A DNA stretch of 64,000 nt from Lactuca virosa (lineage: Eukaryota; Streptophyta; Magnoliopsida; Asterales; Asteraceae), in contig CAKMRJ010003334.1 in assembly GCA_928212115.1 (NCBI GenBank), positions 37,377,893 to 37,441,892 on the forward strand. The letters are read 5' to 3'. Below are positions 1 to 11,948 of this stretch, in pieces. The notes beneath the pieces are model-generated. The model worked only from the letters and a program-made list of their open reading frames with translations, was not told where the DNA came from and did no database searches. The position numbers and the translations under genes are program-made. The first letter of the stretch is position 1. Each line of letters opens with the position of its first letter.

Positions 1-300
1 ACTTGTAACACCCATAAAATTTAAACCAAATTAAAATATTTTTAACATTTCACAAACCTTTACGTTCATACAACTCGTTTTCAAAATAGTTTAAACATCA
101 GAGTATCCCCCAGAATCATATCATATAAATCATAAAACATGAGGAGCGGTACGATCACGCCTTCGCCTTGCCCCGATCTCCTGAAGTACCTGAAAAATAC
201 ACTGAAACTGTAAGCCCGAAAGCTTAGTGAGTTACCCCAAAATACCAACCACACATATCATACTCTAAACATATCATAAATAGAACAGCCATGCACATAG

Positions 301-610
301 GGTTCTACTGTGTGACTGGTCGCCCGCCACCGGGCCTTCAGTCCACCCTGGTCCACCTCGAGTCTAGCCATGACGTCGAGTCTACAGTGTTGATTGGTCC
401 GCCTGGACCGGGCCTACATCCACCTGGTCCACTTTCTGAGTCTACGTATGACTGGTCCGCCCGCACCGGGCCTTCAGTCGGCCTGGTCCACTCCCCGAGC
501 CTCGGCACGTCTGGTCCGCCCTCTTGGGGCCTTCAGCCTATCCGGACCGCTCGATGGGCCTTCGGAATATCCGGTCCGCCCGGGTATGTTGGCCTTCAGC
601 ACAAAGGCAG
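301..610 (-). repeat. Degenerate tandem array in 3' part of LTR1
   Basis: At least six imperfect copies of a GC-rich unit of about 30-50 bp built on 'ggtccgccc...gggccttcag' (plus strand). It is much richer in G+C than the surrounding LTR. It lies near the LTR 3' end, the same relative place as different arrays in the LTRs of elements A, D and F. Long open frames across it on both strands follow from its composition and show no protein family features. Confidence 0.75.
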
Positions 611-1945
611 GACCCGCCTCAACCCAAACCCCGTCAAACAACCATGTGCACATAAAAAAATCAATCACATAACAATCCTCAACCAGAAAAACAGTCTAAC
701 AGATCACATAGCATATCAACATCCTAACCAGGATTCTGACATAACCGGTCACTAGCATAACATTACCCTATATCCCGGGTACCGACCTTAACCAGGTCAC
801 TAACATAACACCATCCTAAATACCAGGATGCAGATATAGCAAAAAACATAACATAACAAAACAATACCCGGATTTCCATCCGATAAAGGGCCGGCCTTGG
901 TGCCGTAGACCCTGTCGATATAATGAGGATAACTCACCTTGCAACTGCCGAAATCCTGCAAATCTCTGACCGCTGACTCACCGGGACTCCCAACTATCAC
1001 ATGATAATCACCAAAGTTAGAATCCAACATGACTTCTAGGCCAAGGGCCCACAACACTCATTAAGTCCATTATCCTCTTATTGGGCCAAGACCCAAAACC
1101 AAATCCTCATGCAAAGCCCAATATTGGCCCAATTTACTAAATGGGCCCACTCACCAAATGGGCCTAGATCCAAGGTCCATAATAATTATTGGGTCCAATT
1201 TACTCCATCCATACTATTCAGTCACGGCCCAAGCCAGCTAGCCATAAATAGCCCAATTACTCAAGGCCCAAAATCAAAAACCCAACAGAGGGCGTACGTT
1301 GGGCATACTCCTCTGGTACGCGGGGCGTACGCATGTCTGCACCAAAAATCCTTCCATGTGCTTAATGGCTTAAGCACTTAAGCCCAAACTTCAGATCCAT
1401 CCACCAAACATGCCTAGGATTCATAAAGTCTCAAACTTTATTACTTGGGACGTCCATAAAGCTCTTAACTCAAGGTCTTAATCTATTAAGACCCACCTAC
1501 ATCACACATGAGACAATCAAAGCCTTTGGGACCTCATTTTCTCACTCAAGAACCTCTCCTAAGGTCTGAAAGGACAGCTAATCTCAACCAACTCGCATCA
1601 TGCATCACAATGGGGGTTTTTGGGACAAGAATGGTGTCAAAACTTCACCACACTTAGATCTACACAAAATAGATGTCAAGCAGAAAACTTATACCTTTAG
1701 GAGCTCTTGAACCCACCAGAAAAACTTCAGATCTACACGCTGGCCTTCTTCCTCTACTCACTAGATGCAACACCTTCTTCTCAAAACACTCCAAATTCAC
1801 TTCAAAAGTTCACACACTCAAGAAGTTGGCTAGGGTTTGGGGGAAAACGGCTCTAAACAGTGGAGGCTAGGGTAAGGGAGGGTTATGAGCTCTTAAAGTT
1901 GTTAAATAGCCTCCACACCCGAAATATTAGGGTTTCTGGATGATA

Positions 1946-2056
1946 GGCGTACGCTGGGCGTACATACAGTACGCTGGGCGTACGTCGAGGGACTCCCGCG
2001 TTCATTTACTCCATTACGCTGGGCGTACATCCAACTTACGCTGGGCGTACCCAGCC
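1946..2056 (-). repeat. Array of TACGCCCAGCGTAC near-palindromes in LTR1
   Basis: Four copies of 'tacgctgggcgtac' lie within about 110 bp, and further variants occur at 1291-1332 ('gcgtacgttgggc', 'gtacgcggggcgtac'). The arms GTACGC/GCGTAC can pair. The same motif recurs in family F LTRs (24410-24545, 56775-56945), although the two LTRs are otherwise widely diverged. Confidence 0.8.
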
Positions 2057-2337
2057 AATTACACGCATGCACTCCATGCATGCCTAGGCCCCTTTGCCAA
2101 ATATTTCTTTAGGGACCATTATTGACACTATCTTCAAAGTGTCATAACTCCTTTATTCTAAGCCCGTTTCCGACGAACTTTATATCCACGAAAAGGTGGC
2201 GAGAAGCCCTACGCTTCTAGCAACAACCCCGACCCGAAACCTTCTCGAATAAAACCCATTGCCCATAAAAGACCGAAACGCCCTTACTCTTGATCTCGGG
2301 GATCCATGAATAATTACTCTTAGAACGGGGCGTTACA

Positions 2338-2576
2338 TCACTAGGCTTTGTGCTTATAGTTTGTGGTTTATGGTTTCAGGTACTTCCGTTTCGAAAGGAA
2401 AGGGCCCGACTTGATCGCAGCGCATACACCCGTGTTTTTCCGTAATGTGTGGTCTTTGGGAATGAACTCTGATAATTGTCTTATTTGAAATACTTTTAAA
2501 TGTTTGGATAAAGTTACAATGGTGTTTTGATTATAATAAAAATGAAATTTTTATCCTTGATTTTTGGGATGTTACA
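2338..2576 (+). mobile_element. Element A 5' LTR, 3' terminal part
   Basis: Matches 14864-15102 of the 3' LTR closely (for example 'caggtacttccgtttcgaaa', 'cagcgcatacacccgtg'), with scattered substitutions such as aggct/aggat and ttgaaat/ttaaaat. It ends GGGATGTTACA immediately before the PBS. The LTR continues left of LTR1, outside the window. Confidence 0.9.
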
Positions 2577-2578
2577 AG

Positions 2579-2592
2579 TTGGTATCAGAGCC
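2579..2592 (+). other. Element A primer-binding site (tRNA-Met)
   Basis: TTGGTATCAGAGCC begins two bases after the LTR end. TGGTATCAGAGC is the usual plant LTR-retrotransposon primer site complementary to the 3' end of initiator tRNA-Met. Confidence 0.88.
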
Positions 2593-3463
2593 TTGGTTTG
2601 AGGGATTCAGGCATACTCTCGGGTGTGCCTGAACTCAAACTGAGGGTTTGGTGAAATTTTTATAAAATAAACATTTAACAAAAAGAATTTCTAATCAAGA
2701 AAGGGGTGTGATGCGTGTAATTGTCCGAGCTCAAGTAAGTGGTTCCCAGAATACCCATACAAGATTATTATGATATATGATACGATTATGAGAATTGCAT
2801 GCTAGAGTAGGGCTTAGGGTCTGCTCAGTAATATATAATAGGAGAGATGCCTTCTTATGCTGATTATATGAGCTTTAGAATTACATGCTAGTATATATTC
2901 CTGATAAGAGGATATAATGGCTTGATTAGAGTTTGCTGGTTAGTTTTTCCGTTGTCCGAATGCTACTTGCTTTGTGCTTTGTGGGACTCTTAGTGATGTG
3001 AATTGACTGCTAAGTGAATATGCTAAGTCACATGTGGCGCAGGTTAAATAATATGAGAGTGATGGATCTGACCCTATTGCACAACTCTTGTCTGAGTCCA
3101 ACCGTTCTAGGGTCGAGTTTTTTACTCAAAGGATTATCTGATCTCTATTGCATATGAATATATTCATGAGGTAACTAGTTGACATTAATGGGAATCCTTC
3201 AACAACTGAGGGTTGTGTGAGGTCGGGAACCTAGGAAAGCCTAGGATATGCTTCAGTGTGTTTATTGGCGTGGCTTAGTGAGTTTTGGTGCATTGGTTTC
3301 AGGAAGTGACTTAGAGGATTTGGGAGGATTGCTGAGGAAATTATGGATAGGTTTGGAAGGTAGTATTGGGCCTGTACTACTGAAAGCACAAGATCCATAC
3401 TCGAATCGTTGAAAGTCTTGGAGAGTCTAAGAAGCTGATGGGAGGAGGATTCTTGGGTATGTT
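2593..3463 (+). other. Element A untranslated leader
   Basis: About 870 bp between PBS and gag with no convincing coding frame. A stretch at about 3015-3150 ('gctaagtcac', 'ctgaccctattgc', 'aaggattatctga') recurs, diverged, at about 12395-12520 in the 3' part of the same element. Confidence 0.7.
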
Positions 3464-4057
3464 TTGATTATTGGCTTGTTGTATTTCAGTTTGGAGATAA
3501 GCATTCCGGGAGGTGGTTCATGTTTTGGATCTGGTTCTGGTTCGGGTTCTGGATCTGGTTCTGGTTCGGGTTCCAGCTCAGGTGCGGGTACTGAGCCGAT
3601 TAACGAGCAGTTGCGGGAGTTCATCTCCTCAGAGATTTCTCATAGTATTTTGAAGATCTTGGATGAGCGCTTGGGCGCGTTCTGTGCGGAGGTTATGGCT
3701 ATCATCCAAGCTCACACTCTTTCTTTCAGGGAGTTCCGTGCTTGTGGAGCTCCAGCATTCCATGGGGAGAGGGACCCCATTGTTAGTAGGATGTGGTTAG
3801 AGGATATGGCTAATGCGTTCAGGACGAGTTTCTGTCCCGAGAAGGCGAATATCAGATATGCTTCCTGCCTATTGAAGGACAGGGCACGACATTGGTGGGA
3901 AGATGTCGGTAGTGAGTTGGGTGATGATGTTGTTGATGCTATGTCATGGGATGATTTCTCGACCAGGTTCCGAGCTGACTTTGCTCAGGCGATTGAGGTA
4001 CAACAGTTGGCGCGAGAGTTTCTGGATCTCCGCCAGACTACTGAGACTGTGGCAGAG
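3464..4057 (+). pseudogene. gag: Element A gag, 5' part (interrupted by element B)
   Basis: Capsid-forming Gag of a Ty3/gypsy element. After a start at 3464 comes a low-complexity Gly-Ser run (about residues 23-40, encoded by 'ggttctggatct' type repeats at 3530-3585), then a retrotransposon gag domain with 'APAFHGERDP', 'WLEDM' and 'KDRARHWWEDV'. The frame runs into the LTR of element B at 4058 and stops by chance at 4084. The TSD CAGAG at 4053-4057 marks the break, and the same frame resumes at 10185. The true start is uncertain because the residues before the Gly-Ser run do not look like a typical Gag N-terminus. Confidence 0.82.
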
Positions 4058-5823
4058 TGGTGGGATGTCAAGACCACCAAATAAAAAAAAACCTTAATAC
4101 GACGATATACAAAAATGAATTGTTGTAGCGGTAATAGGGATCGAATCCACAGGGATTGGTTCGAATCAAATCTATGCATTCAGTTTCTACGAAATAAAAA
4201 AAATATATAAAATGATATGAGGGTTTTCAAAACGTTAAATGCGATAAAAACTATTTCACAAAAATAACAAAAATGGAAAAATACAAAATCTATAAAATAA
4301 AACGTTCCAATATCGGGATAAATCACAAGTTCAATTAGTTGACTAATCATCATAATTTTGTGGTGCAATGTGTTTAATGGATACTAATTTGGCTATAACA
4401 ATCTAAGAAGCTTGAGATCACCTAGACTTTTGTTAGTTAATACAATGGTTAGAGAAGCTCATAACACATTTTCTTAGTTAAAGTCATAATTTCCATGAAA
4501 CATGTAATTAATGAAAATTAACTAACATTAAGAAACAAAAAGTCACCAAATCAATAGGAGTCAAAATGTTTTCACTACCATGTTGGAGAAAATATTTCAT
4601 GATTGGTGAAAGAAAAACAATCACAAGAACCATTGTTGCTTGTGTAAATTTGAAATCTATTACGTAATCAAGAAATTAACCAACTAATTAATTATTCACA
4701 AATCTAAACTCATGATTAAAGACATATGAACATAAATAGATGTTTTACTAGAAAATGTTTTCATAGAATACCATCAAAACCACACAAACTATTCCTAATC
4801 AATTAATTGTTCCATAGATTCACCCAATATTGAAAATAAAAACTAACTAACTAGACAAAATAATAATAACAATAAAAATGATAGAAATTATACCAATACC
4901 GATTACGAAACGAAGATGACAAAGCTTCTTGAAATCGTCATTTCTTGTTGCTCCAAAAATTCCATCCATAATCCAAGTATTAATACAAAAATTAACCTAA
5001 CCTAATCTAATTAAAAAGATAAATAACTCATTGACAAATTATGATTGTGAAATCATAAATGCAATGCTCCAAAAATAAGAAAACTAAAAGAGGAATAAGA
5101 AAAATAAATGAGGAGTTGACACAGAAAGAGAGAGTGAACTCTCAACTTGCGACGTCCTTTTTTTTTTTTCTTTCCCGGCGAAAAAAACAATCACTCAAAA
5201 TGCCCTAGTGTTTGCTTTCTGATTGCTGCGTTCTCTACTCCACACAAGACAAAAGGCTTAATTAACTTGCTCATGGGCTGCTGGAAAATACATTTGGGCT
5301 TCTGAAATTGGGCTATTTAAAATCTGAAAATGGGCTGCCAAAACTTTATGTATCGGGCAGCCAAAGCTAAAGCTGGCAGCTTTCTACCCAGCTGTTCACG
5401 AGGCCAAAAATAATATCAAAACTTGTTGAAATCTGCTCATTTTCTGTGAGGTCGAAGATTGATGAGCTGGGAAGATGTCCGTAAAATTTCAGCTCAATCG
5501 GACATCGTTTGCCCCTCCGTCTGATCGCTTGAAGAAAGCCGCGCAAAGCTGTCAAATTCCGAAAAATTAATTTATATCGCTTTGTTTTTCTTTTCGCTTC
5601 CGGATTTTGCTACGAGACTTCGATCGTGGTTGCAAGGAATTCAATGTGGCTTTAACAATTCTCCAAAATACCATCTTTCTCGAACAAATCTACACAAAAA
5701 AAACTTAAACGAGTAAAAATATTCAAAACAATAAATCTAACGATTTAATGCAAAAAGAATATTAAAAATGTTAAAACTAAAAGAAAACGATTGCTAAAAT
5801 ATATACAAATAATCAAGCTATCA
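4058..5823 (-). repeat. Element B 3' LTR
   Basis: 1766 bp, almost the same as 8442-10184. Differences include a missing or added base pair here and there and a short indel near 5030-5065 versus 9415-9430. Adjacent PPT on minus: AAGCTTGGGGGATTTTGA, the last two bases opening the LTR. A 62-codon minus frame inside (5367-5555) is identical in both LTRs but has no recognised family. Confidence 0.92.
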
Positions 5824-8441
5824 AAATCCCCCAAGCTTAACCTTTCCTTGTCCTCAAGGAAAACAATACGGAAAAGTCGAACCGAAGAGAAACAACAAAA
5901 ATAAAAATACAACAAATGCAAATTTATCAAAACTAATATAATTTTTTTTTCAAATACTTCATAAAAAAAAAAAAAAAAAAAAACTTAGACCAGATTATGT
6001 AAGTTGCAATTAAGACACCGGCTTAATGATCATGCAAAAAAAAAATCCAACTTATTCCGAATTGTTGAAACAAAAAAACGGAATTAGAAATTTCAACAAA
6101 ATTGTGACAAGCAACATAACCACTAAGCCTAACATGTGAAATTTCAACAAACATAAACTAACTAAATAAACATAAAATACCTTCTAAATACAAATTATCA
6201 TACTAATGCAACATGAGAACGCTAAAAAAAGGTTTTTTTTTATTTTTTATTTATTTATTTTTTTTTTGACATATAAAAACATGAAAGTAACTAAATACAA
6301 TGCATAAAAAAATTATCCTAAATGAAAAAAAAATGAAACGAAGAAAAATAAAATAAATAAAGCAAACGAAGAAAAATAAAATAAATAAAGCATCCTCCCC
6401 TAAGCTTGAACATTTCCTTGTCCTCAAGGAAAACAAGAACGAGAGAAAACGAGAATGACAAAACAAGCAAAATAAAAAGAATGAACATCTTCGGTAGCAA
6501 ATCAAAACAACACCGTTTAGAAATAAAAACCATCATTTTAGATTTAAGAATCACATTAAGGGACGAATATTTATTACACTTCTAGCAAAGGGACACATAT
6601 GAAAGAGATACAAAGCTACTTATGCATACTTCACTAATATGACGCACATGACACAATTTGTGGTCCGATCTAGCCTTCACATCACAAGAGGTTGTCCCCC
6701 TTTTGCACACCACTCACTAGTCACAATTCTCTTCCAAATCGAGGAACAGGATCAAAAAAAATAACTCGAATCTAAAGGACAAAAGAGAAACGAGCTATAT
6801 ACAAAGGTTGACAAAACTACAATCATCTAAAGATACTAGTGCTCCTATCAAAATGAGATCCATGCGAAGAGAATACTCGAGCAAAAGATGATAATGGAAA
6901 ACTATTGTACTTACCAACAAAATATAAATTCTAGCCTAAAAAATACATCAAAACGGAAATAGAATATATAAAAAGAAATTTAATCTAAACATCTAATAAA
7001 AGAAAAAAGAATGCAACTCGCTTGGTCCGGCCCTTTTCATTATTTTTTTTTTCTTTTTTTTTAGATTTTTTTTTTATCTTTTTTTTTCAGATTGTTTTTT
7101 TAGACAACAAAACCCCAAAGATACAATTACAAATACAAATGCTTGAGCTACTAACAAAAAATCTATAAAAATACAGTGAAGGAAATACTAAAACATCTAA
7201 TTATATTCGCATTTTATGATTGCGATAATATCCGACTTTTCAAAACAATTTTTTTTTCTTAAAAACTTTTAAAGACTAAAATCAACAAAAACAAATTTCA
7301 AACTTTACATAGGAAGGTAGGATCAAAACTTGACTTTTCTAACAACAATAAAAACATATAAACTTCACATACCACATACTAAATACTAGCTTCCACTAAA
7401 ATTTGTCAAAAATCAGTACAAAATTTTCCAAATGACTTTTTAAAACAACTAGCCTTTGATTAACAAATCACAAAAATAACTACATAGACACTTACATAAA
7501 CAAAATGAACAATACTAAAAAGGGGTAGTTGTCTTTTTTTTTTTTGTATTTTTTTGTATTTTTTTTTTGGGCTCACTTTTTTGGTTTACCAAGGAGTTAT
7601 ACAAATATTACATCAAATAAAAATATAAAGCACAACTATATACAAGCTACAACTAGCAAAACTAACTAACAAAGCTAAGAACGAAAACTAAGTAAAAACT
7701 AAATTGAGATCAAATAGGAAAATGTGTCTATATCATGAAGCAATATAGCATAAAATGTAATAGCTAGACACGAAAGATCTCAAACTAGCAAGGTTCTAGT
7801 TCTTATTCCCTTCTTTGGAAGAACAATATGCTTAACAAAATACGCTCGTGGGGGACTGTTTCTAAGACTTTAGGGCTAACTTGTCCCACGCGTCATGTCA
7901 TGCTTGCAATAAGTTGATTCATTTGCATGAATATCTTGTACTCTACCTTACGTGTGTTATAAGAAGATGTGACAAATGAAGGTCCCTATGAACAATTCTA
8001 TTGTTTTAAAAAGATTTGCACATTTGGCGTATTAAGACTTGCAATTAAAGATGTTCGGATGTGAGAATAAAGAGACAACAAAAATGCATGAGAATGAACC
8101 TAAACTAAATGTTATGCTATAAAAAATTGAAAAGAATAAGCTAAAATCTTTTTGGGTTTTAGATAAAAATGAGAAAAAAAATGCATGCAAAACTTAAGCT
8201 AAATGCAATGCTAAAATGAAAACTCTAAAAATAATAAACTTCTTTTTTTTTTTTTGGAATTTTTGATAGAATATGAGCTAAAATACAAACTAAAAATGTG
8301 ACTATATATACAACCTAAAAATACACATGAGAACAAAAACAAAAATAAAAGAAAGACATAAAAAAATATACATATAGAAACTTTAGCATAGAAAAAAAAA
8401 TCGATCAAAATAACCAATCCCCGACAACGGCGCCAAAAATT
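5824..8441 (-). other. Element B interior, non-coding
   Basis: 2.6 kb, strongly AT-rich with poly(A)/poly(T) runs (for example 5941-5982, 7040-7090, 7535-7570). Only short chance frames are present. A 'ttccttgtcctcaaggaaaac' type motif next to 'aagctt' occurs twice, at about 5836-5866 beside the PPT and at about 6401-6435, so the PPT-proximal segment seems duplicated. The rest holds nothing I can name. Confidence 0.75.
8418..8435 (-). other. Element B primer-binding site (tRNA-Asp)
   Basis: Minus-strand TGGCGCCGTTGTCGGGGA, six bases inside the 5' LTR. It pairs with the 3' end of plant tRNA-Asp(GUC), whose complement is TGGCGCCGTTGCCGGGGA, with one mismatch. Confidence 0.85.
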
Positions 8442-10184
8442 TGGTGGGATGTCGAGACCACCAAATAAAAAAAAACTTTAATATGACGACATACAAAAAT
8501 GAATTGTTGTAGCGGTAATAGGGATCGAATCCACATGGATTGGTTCGAATCAAATCTATGCATTCAGTTTCTACGAAATAAAAAAAATATAAAAATGATA
8601 TGGGGGTTTTCAAAACGTTAAATGCAATAAAAACTATTTCACAAAATAACAAAAATGGAAAAATACAAAATCTATAAAATAAAACGTTACAATATCGGGA
8701 TAAATCACAAGTTCAATTAGTTGACTAATCATCATAATTTTGTGGTGCAATGTGTTTAATGGATACTAATTTGGCTATAACAATCTAAGAAGCTTGAGAT
8801 CACCTAGACTTTTGTTAGTTAATACAATGGTTAGAGAAGCTCATAACACATTTTCTTAGTTAAAGTCATAATTTCCATGAAACATGTAATTAATGAAAAT
8901 TAACTAACATTAAGAAACAAAAAGTCACCAAATCAATAGGAGTCAAAATGTTTTCACTACCATGTTGGAGAAAATATTTTCATGATTGTGTGAAAGAAAA
9001 ACAATCACAAGAACCATTTGTTGCTTGTTAATTTGAAAATCTATTACGTAATCAAGAAATTAACCAACTAATTAATTATCAACATATCTAAACTCATGAT
9101 TAAAGACATATGAACATAAATAGATGTTTTACTAGAAAATGTTTTCATAGAATACCATCAAAACCACACAAACTATTCCTAATCAATTAATTGTTCCATA
9201 GATTCACCCAATATTGAAAATAAAAACTAACTAACTAGACAAAATAATAATAACAATAAAAAGGATATAAATTATACCAATACCGATTACGAAACAAAAA
9301 TGACAAAGCTTCTTGAAATCGTCACTTTCTGCTGCTCTAAAAATTCCATCCATAATCCAAGTATTAATACAAAAATTAACCTAACCTAATCTAATTAAAA
9401 AGATAAATAAGTCATTAATTGTGAAATCATATCCAAAAATAAGAAAACTAAAAGAGGAATAAGAAAAATAAATGAGGAGTTAACACAGAAAGAGAGAGTG
9501 AACTCTCAACTTGCGACGTCCTTTTTTTTCTTTCCCGGCGAAAAAAACAATCACTCAAAATGCCCTAGTGTTTGCTTTCTGATTGCTGCGTTCTCTACTC
9601 CACACAAGACAAAAGGCTTAATTAACTTGCTCATGGGCTGCTGGAAAATACATTTGGGCTTCTGAAATTGGGCTATTTAAAATCTGAGAATGGGCTGCCA
9701 AAACTTTATGTATTGGGCTGCCAAAGCTAAAGCTGGCAGCTTTCTACCCAGCTGTTCACGAGGCCAAAAATAATATCAAAACTTGTTGAAATCTGCTCAT
9801 TTTCTGTGAGGTCGAAGATTGATGAGCTGGGAAGATGTCCGTAAAATTTCAGCTCAATCGGACATCGTTTGCCCCTCCGTCTGATCGCTTGAAGAAAGCC
9901 GCGCAAAGCTGTCAAATTCCGAAAAATTAATTTATATCGCTTTGTTTTTCTTTTTGCTTCCGGATTTTGCTACGAGACTTCAATCGTGGTTGCAAAGAAT
10001 TCAATGTGGCTTTAACAATTCTCCAAAATACCATCTTGCTCGAACAAATCTACACAAAAAAAACTTAAACGAGTAAAAATATTCAAAACAATAAATCTAA
10101 TGATTTAATGCAAAAAGAATATTAAAAATGTTAAAACTAAACAAAAAACGATTGCTAAAATATATACAAATAATCAAGCTATCA
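8442..10184 (-). repeat. Element B 5' LTR
   Basis: 1743 bp; the minus strand starts TGATAGCTTG and ends GACATCCCACCA. It abuts the PBS. The high similarity to the partner LTR indicates a fairly recent insertion compared with elements C and D. Confidence 0.92.
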
Positions 10185-10758
10185 CAGAGATCACTGCCAA
10201 GTTCCGGGAGAGGGCTTTATTGGTATCACAGTATGCAGCAGATGAGGAAATGAAGAAGGTGAGGTATCATGATATTGTGCGGGATGACATCAAGGAGTTT
10301 GTGAGTATTTCAGGGTGTGAGGGCCTGAATGATATGGTTTCTAGAGCCCGAGAGCGGGAGATCGATTTGGAGCACCTCGGGAAGAAGGGATCAGATCAGG
10401 TGCATACAGTGGAGGGTCCCGGGAAGAGACCCAAGACTTCTAATCAACGTTTGAAAGGCCAGCGGGCCCGGGGTCAATGCAACATGTGTGGGAAACTGCA
10501 CGATGGAGTTTGTCGTTCCAGGGTTTGGGCTGCTACAAGTGTGGCAAGGTTGATCACATCAGCAGGGATTGTCCTCAGGGGGCAATCCCGTTATGTTTTC
10601 ACTGCGATCAGGTGGGCCACAAGAAGGCCGACTGTCCAATGTTGAGGGGAGGAGCAGTGAGTGCCCCTGCTCCGGCTACTTTGAGGATCACCGATGGATG
10701 CGAGGGTAGGGCAGGAGTCTCTTCGGAAAAGAGTCGGGTTTTGCAGTGTCAGACATGA
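10185..10758 (+). pseudogene. gag: Element A gag, 3' part with zinc knuckles
   Basis: Continuation of the interrupted gag after the second TSD copy. It encodes the end of the capsid domain ('AKFRERALL', 'YAADEEMKK'), a basic linker and a nucleocapsid region. The frame shifts near 10515 (apparent one-base loss), so the two CCHC knuckles, CYKCGKVDHISRDC and CFHCDQVGHKKADC, lie in the other frame, which ends at 10758. No protease or RT follows. Confidence 0.82.
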
Positions 10759-10818
10759 GAGGTTAGGACTCCAGCAGGCGACATTGCGGGTATGTATCTT
10801 TTGCTTTCTTTTCGGGTT

Positions 10819-10885
10819 ATATATATATATATATATTATATATATATATATAGATATATATATATCTATATATATATATATATAA
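10819..10885. repeat. (AT)n microsatellite
   Basis: Interrupted AT dinucleotide run. It accounts for the Tyr-Ile-rich translations on both strands here. Confidence 0.9.
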
Positions 10886-11796
10886 GTATTTATGTTGTTG
10901 GAATCTTGCATCATTTTGGGTAAGCATATATTTGGTTTATTTCTCTGCTTATGTTGGGTTATATCTTCAAGAAATGTTATATGCCATTTTCATGCCATGA
11001 ATCTTTAGTAGAGTAGTGCGTGGTCGTTTCCTTATATGGCAGGTTTCTAGTGTTCGATGGTTATTTTGGTTTGTAGACGAGATTGGTTTAGGGGCATTGT
11101 GCGGAAGATTATGGTCGGAATTCAACGGGTTAGTTATCCCGTATCATCGGGATTCGGGGGTTTCAGTCATTGTGCTTTGAGTGACTTGTAAGGACGCCAA
11201 GGGAAGTGGTCTATCGCCGAGGTTTTGGTATGGGCATCTGTAATTCTTAGACTTCAAGATTTGAGTGTAGCGTCATTTTGAGCATCTGGGGTATCAGTAT
11301 TGCTGGGATTCAGAAAGTGTTCATTTAGTCTATAGGGGTTGTGTGGTCTTTTGAGTTTGGCTATTAATGGGTCGCTAGCACTGGTAAGCGCAGATTGTCA
11401 GCAGTTTGATTATTAGAGGGTAAGAAGGATTGGGAATCCTTTAATTCTCATGTGCTGTGAAGACTTAGTCGAATCTAAGTGGGGGAGAATCGCTCAGGTA
11501 TTCAGGATCAGAAGCAAGTGTGAAACTAAGGTGAGTTTCGCATCCCCATCGGGGAGGTGGGCGGCCGAAGTGGCTGTTTGGATTGAGGATTGCGTGAGTT
11601 GGGAGTTCGGGAAACTTCCCAACATTGGGTTCGCGTCTTCTTGGTGTCAGCTAGCAGGCTTCGGGATGAGAACCCAGGGTGGTGTTCCAGTCATGATTCG
11701 AGTTCGGTTGGGGAGTTTGGTTAGGTGTGTATTTGAATCCGGATGGCGTTTGGATAGATAGATGAGCGGTAATGCATTGGGCAGTAGTTGTGGCAA

Positions 11797-11948
11797 TGTG
11801 GAAGTGTTGGAAGACTGCGGGGCGGCCCATATCATTCACTAGTTAGCGGTTAGTGTGGAGTGTTGTAAGATTGTGGGGTGGCCCGTAGCATTCAATTGGT
11901 TAGCGTGGGAAGTGTTGTAAGACTGCGGGGTGGCCCGTAGCATTCACC
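11797..11948 (+). repeat. Three-unit minisatellite in element A
   Basis: Units begin near 11797, 11854 and 11905 (period about 51-57 bp). Each contains 'agtgttg.aagactgcgggg' and 'ggcccgtagcattca' with small changes. Confidence 0.8.

Larger units (their letters stand above)
4..2337 (-). mobile_element. Solo LTR of a Ty3/gypsy-type element (LTR1)
   Basis: On the minus strand it starts TGTAACGCCCCG and ends GGGTGTTACA, so the ends are TG...CA. No PBS or coding region is attached. TCACT follows it at 2338-2342, and the first three window bases (ACT) are the end of the same TSD. The same target (TCACT) is seen uninterrupted in element A's other LTR at 14864-14868, so this LTR sits inside element A's 5' LTR. 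Near its 3' end it shares the layout of other gypsy LTRs here (a stretch before a 'gtgagttaccc' type sequence). One 'gtggatataaag...gttatg' module (near 2140-2200) resembles the family F LTR module, which suggests distant kinship. Confidence 0.88.
4058..10184 (-). mobile_element. Element B: complete non-autonomous LTR element (LARD-like)
   Basis: Two direct repeats (4058-5823 and 8442-10184) flank a 2.6-kb interior, with ends TG...CA and 5-bp TSD CAGAG (4053-4057, 10185-10189). On the minus strand the order is 5' LTR (8442-10184), PBS matching tRNA-Asp (8418-8435), interior, PPT (5824-5840), 3' LTR (4058-5823). No interior frame shows a gag or pol motif, and the interior is AT-rich with long A/T runs. 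It fits a large retrotransposon derivative moved by another element's proteins. The tRNA-Asp primer suggests an Athila/Tat-type gypsy donor (family knowledge plus inference). Confidence 0.9.

Noticed and set aside
301..610. Possible CRISPR-like spaced repeat
   Set aside because: Units are imperfect, spacers are not unique and not constant in length, and this is plant DNA; ordinary LTR minisatellite.
291..755. Pro/Gly-rich 154-codon frame and overlapping frames on both strands
   Set aside because: Produced by the GC-rich tandem array in LTR1; all frames are open because of composition.
2140..2200. LTR1 as a member of family F
   Set aside because: Only one module and the palindrome word are shared; most of the LTR does not align, so I keep it as a separate, distantly related family.
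3427..3624. Minus frame rich in Pro-Glu
   Set aside because: Antisense of the Gly-Ser repeat in element A gag.
5367..9915. 62-codon minus frames at 5367-5555 and 9727-9915, identical in protein
   Set aside because: Both lie in the two LTRs of element B, so identity is expected. No domain, and no reason to think it is translated.
10591..10914. Tyr-Ile-rich frames over the AT run
   Set aside because: Translation of an (AT)n microsatellite on both strands.
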